NCBI RefSeq assembly: GCF_022605725.1 | Contig: NC_065558.1 | Span: 7,998,001 to 8,062,000 of the forward strand | Direction: 5' to 3' | Source: Anthonomus grandis grandis | Lineage: Eukaryota; Arthropoda; Insecta; Coleoptera; Curculionidae | DNA: 64,000 nucleotides | In this document: positions 36,484-48,295 of the stretch, one piece after another | Layout: each line of letters opens with the position of its first letter | Position numbering within the stretch: the stretch's first letter is position 1 | Made by a program: the position numbers and the translations under genes | Notes under the pieces: model-generated | The model's database searches: none | Told to the model about the DNA's origin: nothing | The model's input: only the letters and a program-made list of their open reading frames with translations

Positions 36484-36992
36484 AAAAATAATACCGAATG
36501 TTCCAAAAAATTCCTACAGGCCTTCTTTACGAAGATACAGCCTCCATAAATTACTCTTAAACTACCCGGTAGAATTTAATAAAAATTTTAGGTGATGAAC
36601 ACTATTAGGGACCTCTTAAAATGACATCCTTAAAATAAATTTATCTTGTTTACTTTACCAGGGGCGGACAGGTTGTACACTTTAATGCGTATATTTTTAA
36701 CACCCTGTATGTTAGAGTCTAAAAAAAATAAATTTGGATACCTTGAACCCTAGGCTAAAAAAAAGGTACTCTTATTCATTATCGGTAAAATGAACCGTTT
36801 TGGAGAAAAAAAATAATAAACGAGCCAATGTTTTTTTTTATTTATTTTTTTTATTTTATTTTTTTTTCTGTATCTTCGTAAAGAAGGCCTGTAGGAATTT
36901 TTTTTATAGGAAGGTTCGGTATTATTTTTCGATGTTCTACCTGAATCCGAGAGATTTTCCACATGAACCGGGACACCCTGTATATTGGTTGA
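36484..36992. mobile_element. Long-TIR MITE-like element, copy 1
   Basis: Inverted arms at about 36,484-36,540 and 36,871-36,932 share AATAATACCGAA and TTCCTACAGGCCTTCTTTAC. The right end continues to CCGGGACACCCTGTATA (about 36,992), while the matching left end is missing. The interior (GTGATGAACACTATTAG; AACACCCTGTATGTTA; CATTATCGGTAAAATGAACC) matches 53,966-54,393 in reverse orientation, so both derive from one family. No coding capacity; it is probably mobilised by a mariner/Tc1-type transposase. It lies directly upstream of a LINE fragment. Confidence 0.72.
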
Positions 36993-36999
36993 ATAAAGA

Positions 37000-37279
37000 G
37001 TCCTTCATTGGCTGAAGCTTATACTGAAACAACCTCCATCAATTCATTAATGAAACAAATATACTATGGATGTACGAATTTTTTTGACTGCCATAAAGCC
37101 AATCAAACTATTCTTAAGGATACTTTAAATAAATTTCTAAATTACTTAGAAATATACACAGATGGATCAAAACTGTTGATGGCACATTTATTATTCCGAA
37201 AATTAATATTAAAAGAAAATACAAGTGTGAGGACTACGCTTCTATTTTTACTGCAGAGGCATTAGCAATATTAGAATTA
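37000..37279 (+). pseudogene. LINE fragment with RNase H domain (left piece)
   Basis: Encodes the N-terminal part of an RNase H domain: KFLNYLEIYTDGSK (first catalytic Asp, about 37,155) and SIFTAEALAILELD (Glu of TAEA, about 37,258). This domain follows RT in I-type and related LINEs. It is interrupted at 37,279/37,280 by the DD41D transposon. A matching tail lies at 39.18 kb. Confidence 0.65.
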
Positions 37280-38853
37280 GATTTTGTTTGAAAATTATAA
37301 AATTTTAGAGTCTTATACGTAAAAAAGGTACTCTTAGTTCAATTCGATAGAGCGTACCATTTACGAGAAAAGCGACTTTGAAAATGTTCTGATTACGTAT
37401 GTTTATTGATGAAAATTAATTCGTATTACGATCGACAAAAAAGACACTTTTTACTCACATTTTATTTAACAATTTATAGAAAGTGTTCAAAATTATTACC
37501 ATTTGCGTCACGGCAAGCTCTTAATCTTTTTATTAGATTATGGTGCACACGTGGTAGAATTCTTGGATTGTTTTTAATTGTCTGAAGTCCTTCCTCTATT
37601 CTTTGCCTGAGAACATCAATATTGGGTATAGGGCGGGAATAAACTAGTTGTTTTAGATGTCCTCATAAATAAAAATCAAGGGGGTTTAGGTCAGGAGACC
37701 GTGGTGGCCATGGCACTGGACCCCCACGACCTATCCAGCGGTTTTGATAGGCATTATTTAAATGTTCTCTAGCGAGAATGTTAAAATGTGGGGGAGCACC
37801 ATCGTGCATAAACCACATTTGTCCTCGTAATTGAAGTGGTAGATTTTCTAATATTTGTGGTAATTCATTCTGTAAAAAAATTGTGTAAATTTGTCCATTA
37901 AGTCGTTGCGGCATAAATACAGGTCCTTTTAAATGCCCATCGATTATTCCCGCCCACACATTTAAACTAAACTGCTGCTGATGTGCCTTCTGTGCCGTAG
38001 CATGGAGATTCTCATCCGTCCATAGGTGGTTGTTGTGGAAATTGAAAATTCAGTTTTTTGTGAAGCCGGCCTCGTCAGTAAATAAAATTTTCTTCTCAAA
38101 ATTTTCAAAAGCAACGCGGTTTTCTTCTAGCCAATTACAGAAGTGTACACGAGAAAGGAAATCTCGCTCTTCCAAAGCCTAAACCCGTTGAATATGATAA
38201 GGGGATCTTCTTCAATACGATCTAGCACGCGTTCTTCTAATGCTAGGGTTCTGGCATTTCTTGGTCGCCCAACAACTTCCTGTCTTTGAAATGTTTCTTA
38301 AGCAAAATTTAAGTAGATATTATGCGATATTACTCACATTTTTGAATTTACCTGTTTCCCTTAAATTACGATCATAATAAATTACGTGTCACTTGTCGAT
38401 TAGGAAGTGCCTCATGATATAATCGTCTTGCTTCAACACAATTACCAAATGCTCTTCCAAACATAATGTAAATATCAGCTTGTTCTTGATACGTAAAATC
38501 CATGTTTGCTTTTTAAACTTAGAAACACAAAGTATCAAACTCAACAAAGGCAATGCCCTTGTTATTAATAATAAATAGTAATTAGTAAAACACTCTATGA
38601 AACTAATTTTACTTTGTCAAAGTAAATTGTATTTTACAATGACATTTATCAGTCATTTAAATGCCAAAAACCAAAAAACAACCGCCATCTTCGTTTTAAA
38701 TGCGTATCCAGTAATTTTATTATGTATTAAACATACGCAATCAGAAAATTTTCAAAGTCGATTTTCTCGTAAATGGTACGCTCTATCGAATTGAACTAAG
38801 AGTACCTTTTTTACGTATAGGACTCCAAAATTTTATAATTTTCAAACAAAATC
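37280..38853 (-). mobile_element. DD41D mariner-like transposon A, with long TIRs
   Basis: A 1574-bp element with inverted repeats of about 125 bp (37,280-37,404 and 38,729-38,853), differing at only a few positions. They share CCATTTACGAGAAAA and AAGGTACTCTTAGTTCAATT. One transposase gene sits on the minus strand. The element splits the RNase H domain of a LINE. The exact TA duplication cannot be read because the edges are ambiguous. Confidence 0.85.
37474..38503 (-). pseudogene. DD41D transposase A, lightly damaged
   Basis: ATG at 38,503; product starts MDFTYQEQADIYIMFGRAFG (the DUF4817-like helix-turn-helix region). GRPRNARTLALEERVLDRIE follows. Later come HDGAPPHF (second Asp) and WIGRGGPVPWPPRSPDLNPLD, ending RACRDANGNNFEHFL at 37,474. 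There are 41 residues between the Asp of HDGA and the Asp of NPLDF, which is DD41D spacing (known from rosa-like elements). Damage: indels/stops near 38,360, an intron-like insert with GTAAAT/TTAAG edges near 38,300-38,345, stops near 38,180 and 37,680-37,960, and a frame change before MWAGIIDGHLKG. Confidence 0.78.
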
Positions 38854-38859
38854 ACAATA

Positions 38860-39177
38860 ACCTAAAGAGTAAAAGAAAAAGGGATGTTTTACCCTTACCA
38901 ACCCCCGCATGTGACGCACCTGAATAAAATTTAAAAAAATTGAATTTAGAATCTTATTCACAACGAAATGTTTATGCAGTACACCAATTTTCAAAATTTA
39001 ATTCTAAAGGTTTTAAAGTTATAGAGAAAAAATTGTCTTCAAGGGGTCCTATTCAAAGGGGCGTAGCTCCCTTAAGAAGCAATTTCGAATCCATATTAAC
39101 ATGAACTTTTTGCCTTATTTTCATACAAGGATTACGCCCCTGAAAGGATGCCGCTTACTTTTGAATCACCCTGTATG
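38860..39177. mobile_element. Unclassified repeat ending in CACCCTGTAT
   Basis: Between the DD41D element and the resumed LINE sequence. It ends ACTTTTGAATCACCCTGTATG, an ACAGGGTG-type terminus common to insect DNA transposons and MITEs. It also holds AAAGGGGCGTAGCTCCCTTAAG and GGATTACGCCCCTGAAAGG, which pair imperfectly. No ORF; class uncertain. Confidence 0.45.
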
Positions 39178-39465
39178 TAATTATGATAACCAGTCAACTA
39201 ATGATTTGAACCGTATTTTATTTGAATGTAAAAATAATTTTAACGCATTGATGTTTCTGCATAATAAATTGAAAAAGCTTGGCTTGCTTCCTATGGGTCA
39301 TACTTCACTTATGGCAAACGCAATTGCGGACGATAGAATGAAATCTATTTTCGTAAAATTTCTGAAATTTTCCGAAAGGAAAATATAACTTGAAAGTATG
39401 AGAATACTATGTCCAATATTAGAAGTATTTAAATACTATATTAGCAACCTGTTCTATTATAAATT
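39178..39465 (+). pseudogene. LINE fragment (right piece, C-terminus and tail)
   Basis: Encodes CNYDNQSTNDLNRILFECKN, then KKLGLLPMGHTSLMANAIAD and a basic end (KFLKFSERKI) with TAA at 39,386. The CxY...DLNRILFxC pattern is typical of the C-terminal Cys motif after RNase H in I-type LINEs, so it pairs with the piece at 37.0-37.28 kb. A short 3' UTR follows (GTGGCTAAATGTGTC near 39,485). Confidence 0.65.
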
Positions 39466-39499
39466 AGTTCCTATATAGGAACACGTGGCTAAATGTGTC

Positions 39500-40260
39500 A
39501 AACACAAGGCCAAGAAACGAAAAAAAAAACTTTTTTGGTTTTAAAGGTATTGCTCATCAATATATGTTGATACGATCTTTTAAACGAAAAAAAAACAATT
39601 TTCTCCCAAAAAACTTGCATATTTTTAAAAAATCCTGTAATAGGCATATATTATTTTCAATTAAAAAGAATTGAACACATTTTTTAAGGCTCTAATTTTT
39701 TTGCAGTTACATAATACAATTGAATGGTACAAAAAAATTTTTTTTTGTACATTTCGATCGACGCTCATTTGAAAAATGTACTTTGTCTAAAAAAAAATTC
39801 TTTTCGAAGTTTTGTAGCTTTTTTCCAAAAATCCCTTATTAGGTCTCTAATCATTTTAAATTAAAAAGAATTAAACAAATTTCTTTAAAATGCCTACTTT
39901 TCTCCATTTTCGATCACTCAAATAATTATGCTATCTAAAAATGATTAAATGGTACCCGTTTTCTAAGGTCTTAACCTTTTTTGAATTTATAGTCATTGTA
40001 CGATTGCTTGCAAAAAATGTACTCTTTTCAAAAAAAGTTTTTTATTTTATTTTATATTTTAAAATTCCTAAAATTAAAAAAAATATTGTACAAGTTCTTT
40101 GATGGTCTAATATAATGTTTTTTTTAAATACACATTTTCCTAAAAAAAAAAATATTTTTCGAATTTTTTCCCGAAGTAGATGCCTAATTATTTTTGCTTA
40201 AACTTTCTAAATTCTTCATAAAAACTCTTATAAATAAAACTGTAAATTTATGTAAAAAAC
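39500..40260. other. AT-rich low-complexity region
   Basis: Homopolymer-rich, no coding signal. Loosely repeated AAAAAGAATTRAACAMATTT blocks near 39,660 and 39,865 suggest an old duplication. Confidence 0.5.
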
Positions 40261-40850
40261 AGCGTCTCCCCGTTAGACTCACTGCATTCTAATCCAGCTT
40301 AAACACAGATAAAACTTGAAAAAAAAAAGTACATTTGTATCGACAACGAAATCCGAGCTATAGCGCGTCGCAAATCTCGATGCTATATAACATAATCCAC
40401 ATCCAGAACGGAGATTTGGATGAATATATAGAAAAAGCCGATTACGTCCCACGGGTAAGGGGGGGATGAGGAACGAGAGAGGCGTAATCGTTCCCCGGCA
40501 TAACTTAAATGGATGCGATTCTCTCCTTGTTTAATTTATCGGGGCATAGACAAACTACCCCCGCGGTGGTGTCTGTTTAAAACAGATTTACCACTTATAG
40601 CACAGTTACTGTCTGTTACTGAAAGTGCAACGGGTATTTATCTCGGTTGCAACCCTTACAGTGTAGCGAGTCCTCTCGCGGTGCATTTATTAATAATTTC
40701 GCACACTTTACCGGTGGAAAGGGTGCAAGTTTAACCCTTTCCACTTGAAGACTCTTGCTCGGTTTACTGTAGCGTAATGATACGGGGAGATATGGAAAGT
40801 TGTGTTGTTTGATGTGTTATGGAAAGTTTTCAATATGGTTTTAAAGGCTA
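40261..40850. other. Single-copy GC-richer island
   Basis: Contrasts with its flanks: CCGCGGTGGTG at 40,560, AACGGAGATTTGG at 40,406, GCGAGTCCTCTCGCGG at 40,667 (an inverted repeat). A 73-codon frame (40,513-40,734) is not recognised. It may be regulatory or transcribed host DNA; function unknown. Confidence 0.35.
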
Positions 40851-41029
40851 AAGCATTTTTTTACTAAAAAGTACAATTCTACTTAGAAGAATTAAAGCTT
40901 CAAAAAATGTGTACAATTATAGTACATTTATTTCACCTCGTTTAACTTCTCTTATCTTTTGCTTTGGACACAGCTTAACTGAAATAGTCGCTCCTTCAGA
41001 CGTACCATAAGGGACCTCTACTTTTCAAC

Positions 41030-41690
41030 TCATTTATTAATACCATTTCTAAGGACCTACAAGTAAACAGCTTATTATACTGTAATGATAAAAAATTTAC
41101 TGGAGAATTAATGCTATTGAGGACTGCATTAAATTCCAAGCAGCTATTAACTCAGTGAATAAATGGTGCAAGAATAATAACTTGCCTTTAAATGCTGTGT
41201 GGTTTTCTACTCCTTAAACAAGAACTGCGTTACCAGTACAAAATTAATAATGTGACACTACCAAGATCAACTCACTTTAAAGACTTGAGAGTCATTTTTG
41301 ATAGCTCACTTTTATTTAGTTTTCATATGGATTTATCATAAAAAGAAGTTATAAAATGCTGGGTTTTGTTGTCAGGAACTCTCCATTCCTTGAGAATATC
41401 TCTAGCTTTATTTGTACGTTATTTATGTTCGTTCAATTTTGGAATATTAGAGCTTGAAAATATACAGCGAAAATTTCTTTGGTTTAAATGCGAAAGAGCG
41501 TACCCGGAAATTGGCTTCTCACATGATCGTTTGCTTGAAAGATTTCACTTAAAATCTTAATTATTGGCGTAATTAACTCGCCAGAGATGTTGCAACTTCT
41601 AAATTTACATACTCCTCGGCTATCAGCTCGCAGTCCTCAAACTTTTTACCTTTCCTTTATTGAATTTCATAGCGATATTGCCACGTATGT
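41030..41690 (+). pseudogene. Degenerate LINE RT fragment
   Basis: Fragments in shifting frames match the post-catalytic RT region of CR1/Jockey-type LINEs: LQVNSLLYCNDKKF, AINSVNKWCKNNNLPLN, then KDLRVIFDSSLLFSFHMDLS, and FGILELENIQRKFLWFK (about 41,440). Stops are frequent. No 3' tail was identified. Confidence 0.6.
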
Positions 41691-41989
41691 AGATATTGGA
41701 AAATGTTAGTAGTTTTTTTCTGTAAATGTCAAATTATAATAAAATTGGATTTTATTAATTGCAATTCACTTTAAAACATATAAAACTTACTTAAAAATTC
41801 TCGTTAGGGTCCACTTTTCAATGTTTTTATAAGGAGGAAAGCAGTGCTTTTAGATATAAGGGTTGATTGTTAAATGAATATTTGTGTCAATAATCGTGTA
41901 AAAAAATAGAATAGAATGTGTTAAAGGTCTAAATTATTGAAAAATTAATTTGCAGGTTAGAAAAATCATCAAAAAGAAGCGATGAACTG

Positions 41990-42760
41990 ATTTTTAAATC
42001 ACTTTCCTATTTTATTCCAGGCATTTGAAAACAGTTACGACTCTAGAGAAATTTTATGGGTCTACTTTCTAATTTTCAAATAAATCATCTATTTTGTTGT
42101 GATGTCTTTTCAAACTTCAGAAATAAATGTTAACTTTTCCAGGCTTTTTGAGTTATATTTTTGTGTATAATCCTAATTCCAAAAATGTGGATTTATTTTT
42201 CATATCTTCCACACAGTCCACTTAATTTGTTTATGGTTTTCAGGCATTTAAAGTACTTTTTAATTTTACTACAGGTATTTGAAATTTATACTTTAATAAT
42301 TTTAGGCATTTCTTAAATATTTTAGGTATTTCTCATTATTATTAATATAATAATAATTTTTCGTTCTATCTCAACAGATTTGTATTAATTTTTCAAATTC
42401 TTTTAGGCATTATTTATATTTTTCTAGGATTTATAGGATTTGTTTAAGCTTTCTAGGCTCTTGGAATAATTTTTCATGTTTCTAAGACATTTTAAATAAT
42501 TCGAAATAATTTATACATAGTTTTAGGCTTTCGGAGTAAATTTCGTATTTTTTAAATTTTTTTTTTTTGGCCTTAAAGGCACTATTTTTTTTTTCACAGA
42601 AATCTTGTTTTTTTGTGTTTTTAAAAAACATTTTTTGGATTTATTTTTTGCCGGCAATTTTGGTGAATTGTTTATGTCTTTCAGGGCATAATTTTTTATA
42701 TTGTCCAATGTATTGTGATCATATTTTATACGTTTCAAAATTATTCTAAATGTATGAGTC
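41990..42760 (+). repeat. T-rich CAGGCATT array, block 4 (plus arm)
   Basis: TTCCAGGCATTTGAAA, TTTCAGGCATTTAAAG and TTTTAGGCATTTCTTAA motifs recur at roughly 40-100 bp on a T-rich plus strand. Non-coding. Polarity flips at about 42,770. Confidence 0.7.
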
Positions 42761-42779
42761 ATTGACCTAAAGCATTTAC

Positions 42780-44540
42780 GTCGAATGCCTGTAAACATTG
42801 AAAAAACTTTACATGCAACATAAAAGAGTCAAATTTTTTAAAATCTGGAAAATATATAAAATAAATTTTTTTCTAATATTCAAAAAAGCGTAAAAATATA
42901 TCAAGATATGAAAATAATCCTAAAACGATAAAAAGTTCTTTGATATTTACGGAAAACCTAAGTATTGGTGCGAATGCCTGAAATAAAATTAAAAATTTCT
43001 AAACGCAAAAATTATTTTAAATATTTGAAATTCATAAATTATACAAAATTAATTCAAGGGTACCACAAATATAAGAAATTATTTTTTAAAATATGAAAGA
43101 TTACAAAAATCAGCCTAAAGGCATTAAAATATTTCAAATATTTGGAGGATATACAAAATGACATCAAAACCATAAAACATAATTTTTAATTTCTGGACAA
43201 TTAAAATAATAGCCTTAAATGCTTGGAATAAAATAAAATAAATTCTCTGGAAGCATGGAAGATAAATAAAAAAACTATAAAAAAATGGTCTGTAAATATA
43301 TTGAAATCTTTACTATATTTTTTATTACTAAAAAACTTAAATAATGACCCCAAATGCCTGTAGTAAAATAAAAAATTGAAGGTCTGAGACAAAAATTATT
43401 TCAAATATTTAATATTTAAAAGCCTGAAAAATATTTTAAAAAAATTGTCAAATGCTAAATAAGCTCAAAAGCATGAGCACAAAATAATAAAGACCCCAAA
43501 TGTCTGTAATATAATAAAAAATGTTTCTAAAAGCACAGGATAAAAATCAATTCAAATGCCTGAAAAATGGTGAAAACTATCAAATATACTTTCAAACGGA
43601 TGAAAAATGATTAAAAGGGCTTGCAAATAAATTAACAATTATTTTCAATGCCTGCAAACATAAAAATTTAGAGAATTTTTATCAACGTTTGTAAGATATA
43701 AAAAATTATCCAAAGAGCTTAAAAAATAGCTTGAAATTATTAAAAAACTCAAATAAATGTCTGGAATAAAATTAAAAATTCCTAGAAGCAAAAATTATTT
43801 TAAATATTCAAAATACATAAAAAATTATTTCAAAAGCTAACCAAAACTAAAACGAATTAGTTTTAAATCATGAAAAATATTAAAAATCAGTTCAAGTTCA
43901 AATAAAAATATTTCAAATGCCTTAAAGGTATACAAAATTACCCCAAATGCTAAATACCTGGAAAATATAGATAGTAAAATTTACATTGAATGATATTTAC
44001 ATTAAATAATTTTAAATACCTAAAAAACGTAGAGAATGTGAAATGCTATTTCTAATGTCTGGAAAATTTTTGAGTCTGTAAATTTATAAAAAAAATATTT
44101 AAAATGTGTAAAAATAGCCTAAAAATATGAAAAATTATTGGTAAACTTTAACAGATATAAAAAATGATACTAAGAAACTTAAATATATTTTTTTTTATTT
44201 ATTAATTTATTTACTCTCCTTTAAAACACAAAATCAATTTGTAGTTACATTAAAAGAGTGCTTGCTATCAATATATTTAATAACAGTTACACCCATACCT
44301 ATGCCTACAATTTAAATAAATAATTATCAAAAGATATTTTTTATTATTTATGAAAAAGCAGTCTTTAGACTTAATTTGACTTATAACATATTATATAAAT
44401 GAATTTCTTCTTTTACTCTGAACTTTAAATGACAATGCTTTTATGTCTATGCCTATAACTTTAAATGAAATATTAAATTTCTTTTTTATACTCCAAATTG
44501 TCAATAAAGACATTTAAATGCCTGGAATAAATAAAAAATG
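42780..44540 (-). repeat. A-rich AATGCCTG array, block 4 (minus arm)
   Basis: Mirror of the preceding block: CGAATGCCTGTAAAC, CAAATGCCTGAAAAATG and AAATGCCTGGAATAAA recur on an A-rich strand. A stretch at 44,170-44,500 is less regular (ATGCCTACAATTT; ATGCCTATAACTTT). The open frames (42,523-42,798; 43,201-43,392) are low-complexity and not gene-like. Transposon E2 is inserted at its right edge. Confidence 0.7.
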
Positions 44541-44550
44541 ATTTAAAAAC

Positions 44551-44586
44551 ATATATCCGTACCTCAGAGCAAAAGTGTATTAAGTC
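44551..44586 (+). repeat. E2 left TIR (with ATATAT)
   Basis: ATATAT, then CCGTACCTCAGAGCAAAAGT, then GTATTAAGTC. Identical to the reverse complement of 47,783-47,818. The element itself probably begins at 44,557. Confidence 0.92.
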
Positions 44587-47500
44587 ACAAATCAAGAATT
44601 TTACATGAGAGCGAAAACAAAACAAAAATTGTGTTAATAATGTTATTTTTCGGATAGTTTAAGCAGTTTTTTTAATTTTATTGAAGAATTTAAATACTTA
44701 GTAAGGTCACAAACCAAAATATTTTTTTTGTTTTTTATTTAAGTTTTACTTTTTGAAAAAAATTGGACTTAGAAGAATTTTGAATATTAGAAGATTGAAT
44801 AGTTGACAACAAAAAAATGTATAGGCATTTTCTAGGGAAACCTTTAAGAAATAGGTTAACATGAAAACATCATAACTATTAGAAAAAAATAAAACAAAAA
44901 AATCCTTAAAAAATTACCTTTTTTTTATTCTCGAAAACTACAGTCACTTTTACTACCCTGCATTATTCTCTTGAATGGTTTCCTTATGTTTGAGATTCTG
45001 GAACAAAATTATGAAACCTTACTGGCACCCACTTTAGAAGTTTTTGCAGATCATTAAATTTTTTTGTGCTTATTGGATTTAAAGTATCCCGTAATAAGAC
45101 TACTGAATCCTTAATAATTTTATGACTTTTTCTAGCTGCTCTTCTGTTGAAATTTACGCTTTGAAATTCTCGATCAAAATTAGTTTTAAAAAACAAAATA
45201 CCAGGCTGATCTTTCCTAACCTGCATGAATACTGTTTGGGATATTAAAAATTTATCGCCATTTTGAGTTTTTTTGATATTTTGTAATGGCGAATCGGGTG
45301 AGTTGTACATTTTATTAAAATCCTTAAATTCAGTTGTTGCCATTTCAAATATTTTAAAATCTTTGTTTTTACCCGAAATCCTAGCAAGCTGGAGCCAATC
45401 CCATGGAGTTATTATTTGAAAGCTTCCCTTTCTATTACTGAATGCACATTATCCACCTCCATGTGTGTGTGGCCACGAAGAAGATATTTGTGACTTATTT
45501 CTTTGATATGGGGATTTAATGCAAGCAGATAAAAATAACACATTATCATCTGTAAATTGCGGTTTTGTGATGGGCAATTATCAGTCCAAATAATTATTGA
45601 CGTTATAGTTTTTGGTAAAGATTGTATGTATTGGACTAAACATGAAGCCATTTCGTTCCAACCGCGCCCAACAATTGACTCATCCCACATTAGGCAGTTA
45701 AACGGTATAATTAAAACACCATAGCTTAAGACTATAAAAGCTCTGAGAATTAGTAAGCTTAGGACAGGGAAGGCATTTTTGTAAGTCTATCATTAAAACT
45801 TTTTCTTCTTTATTATTCTTTGACAAATCTATGTCTGCCTTCTTAAGCTCGTATCTTTTATCTGCTTCCAATAAGTGAGATTCATACTCAGCTTGTAAAG
45901 TTTGCCTCTCATCTGCATTATCTGACTGTCTTAGATTAATCAAAAACTCATCACACGCATCGCAGGTATCTTTTGATGGAGGGGCAAATGACAAATTAAA
46001 CTCAGTGTTAAAAATTTGACTGTAGAGCTATTCTTTGCCAACTTCTTCAGGTAAAAGATTTTTTAAATCAATCTTCTTTGTACATTCTATACATTGTTGA
46101 AATGTTAAGATGATTTCCCAAATATTTTTTTGCGGTTCTTCTGCGACTGTAGTGGGATTCTTCACAAGGAAATGATGCGATCACTAATTTTATTAATTGA
46201 TGGCTGCTTCCCTTTTTTGTCACATTTAACAATTCCACTGGATTGGCGTTTTTGAAATGCACACCTGATAAATGTTTGGGATATATCTAATGTACGCAAA
46301 AAAAATGTTTTGGAAGCTTGATATTTATTGCTGTTAAGAGTAAAAGAATATTTCAAGTTGTACTGCCGTTTTCCGGAACGACTTCCTGTGCGTAATCTCT
46401 TTCGTTCTATAGAAGTCAGTTCAATGCAAGAACATAAAAATTGTCGTTTTTGATCTATAGTTGTTTCTTGGTTCCAAAATTCGTGATTTATCTGAACCCG
46501 CAATTTTTTCATTGCATTTTACACGGCAATTCCTACAAGATTCTTTAACTTTCTTTTCTTTTATGATTTTCTTACTCTTTGAAGATTTATACTTTTCGCC
46601 AGCCATTCTCTTCTTTTTTCGCACATTTCTTTGCCAAGACGATTCATTCCTTACACGCTTCTTTCCTTTTTTAAATTCTTTAGCTCACTGTCTTCTTGTT
46701 GATTTTCGTCTGTGGCCACCGATTCGCTATCACTGTTTGAAACACTACTGGGAACAAAGGAACTACCTGATTCGGCAAATGGATCTTCGTCTTCGCCTAT
46801 TACATTACATGTGACATATGCAAAATTTCTTCAAGTCCTTGATTCGCGGTACTGCTACCTGCTATATGGCTATCGGCAGGATTACTATTTGCAAATGTTG
46901 GAGATATAATAACATTGTCTTCTTTTGTGTTATCTGCCATGATTTGTACAAACTTGTAAGATATATCTAAAAATTGCTGTGTTTCATTGTCGTTTATTGT
47001 TTCATGTGGATTTGGATTGACATCTAAAAGAAAAAAAAACAACAATATTATTGGCAATAAATATTAACCTTCAACAAATAAATTACCCTCGAAGATTGGC
47101 GACTCTATTTTATCAGAGTTTTTCGCTGGGACTTGATCACTTACAGTATGACTCTCTTCTTCATTTTCATGTAGTGGAGACCCCAGGAAAAAATACTAGA
47201 TACCTTTTGCAATGCTCATTTCTTTATATTTTAAAAAATAAAGTGGTGAGGGAAGGAGCAGAAAAGGAGCATTGATATACTTCTACAGTGTCACCACCGT
47301 AATGCTCAGGACTGCTAGGATTGTTTAATGCCATCCAAAGTTGCTTTCAAGATCTTTTTTAAAATATCAGTCCTGCACTTAACACTATCACAAAATCGCA
47401 CACTTAGACTTATTTAATACCAATAGATCTATGCTTATAACCAAAAAAAGCAATAATTTTAGTTTACCGCAAAACTAACAAGACACGTGTTGACCTGTTG

Positions 47501-47812
47501 ACTCCAAACGGTGAATGATAAAACGCAACAAATCAAATAGAAACAAACGTTTGGACTTAATACTGTATTTCTCTTAATGTTTGGATGATATATTATCAAC
47601 TTGAACTTAATATTAGAAAATAAAGATAATACTGTTTTGCTCTAGAACTTGGGTGGACTTAATACGGTTTACAATATGCTAATTTCGCTATTACATGTCC
47701 AAATCACCATTGGATCGAATGGGCAAAAAGAGCGGAAAATTTAAATATTATTTCTATAAAAACCAGAAAAATGTTTTTTTTGGACTTAATACACTTTTGC
47801 TCTGAGGTACGG
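44557..47812 (-). mobile_element. DNA transposon E2 (perfect TIRs, DUF7869-like gene)
   Basis: A 3256-bp element whose ends form a perfect inverted repeat. Taken with the flanking ATATAT, the match covers 36 bp (44,551-44,586 and 47,783-47,818). The flank is ATATAT on both sides, so the target duplication is 2, 4 or 6 bp; ATAT would equal that of E1. The terminal motif GGACTTAATAC recurs inside the right end at about 47,553 and 47,655 and in the TIR at 47,782. One minus-strand gene runs from 47,334 to 44,984. The perfect TIRs suggest recent mobility even though the gene now has frameshifts. Confidence 0.9.
44984..47334 (-). pseudogene. E2 transposase-like protein (DUF7869-like), near full length
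   Basis: First segment MALNNPSSPEHYGGDTVE (ATG at 47,334). A T-rich acceptor near 47,022 leads to DVNPNPHETINDNE, an acidic N-terminal region. Then RNVRKKKRMAGEKYKSSK with CRNCRVKC (about 46.6-46.5 kb), FWNQETTIDQKRQFL, YQASKTFFLRTLDISQTFI (46.3 kb), EESHYSRRRTAKKYLGNHLN (46.1 kb) and PPSKDTCDACDEF (45.97 kb). VLMIDLQKCLPCPK carries the first Asp, IIIWTDNCPSQNRN the second, and RGHTHMEVDNVHSVIERE the Glu (45.45 kb). A basic C-terminal domain ends VPVRFHNFVPESQT. About five frame changes or stops break it. The Cys patterns suggest zinc binding. Catalytic roles are inferred from conservation among E1, E2 and E3. Confidence 0.78.
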
Positions 47813-47818
47813 ATATAT
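47783..47818 (-). repeat. E2 right TIR (with ATATAT)
   Basis: Perfect partner of the left TIR. It ends GAGGTACGG followed by ATATATAT. Confidence 0.92.
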
Positions 47819-47820
47819 AT

Positions 47821-48262
47821 TCTGTATGCAGGCTCTTAAAACAGCATGAAATCCCTTAATAAACTTATCAATTTATCAGATTTTGGAATGTACAATTTAT
47901 GAGATTGTGTAATGGAAATTTTAGATTTTTTGAAAACCATTGAATCAGTATTAACCCTCTAAGAGTATTTATAACAACTAATTAGAAAAATACGTCACAA
48001 TCTTAAGAAGCCTTCCAAAACAATACGCAATCTAATTAAGCCTGCTTAATTAAATGACGAGGAAGCTCGTCTCCCTTTACAAAAAGCAATTTCTTACCCT
48101 TATTGTTGTAACAAAACGCCGTGATTAGATTCGTTTATTATTTCAAATAAAAAAAAACAATAAGAACAAAATCGCACCACAGAGGGAAAATCTATAAGAA
48201 GGCATTATTTATGTACCATTAACAAAATTGCTGTCACCTTCAATTTCTTTTGCATTAAAGGC

Positions 48263-48295
<33 letters not shown>

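Noticed and set aside
40513..40734. 73-codon open frame in the 40 kb island
   Set aside because: Composition is not protein-like and no family is recognised.
46461..46909. Plus-strand frames of 65-117 codons inside E2
   Set aside because: They are the complement of the minus-strand transposase-like gene, which carries the conserved motifs.
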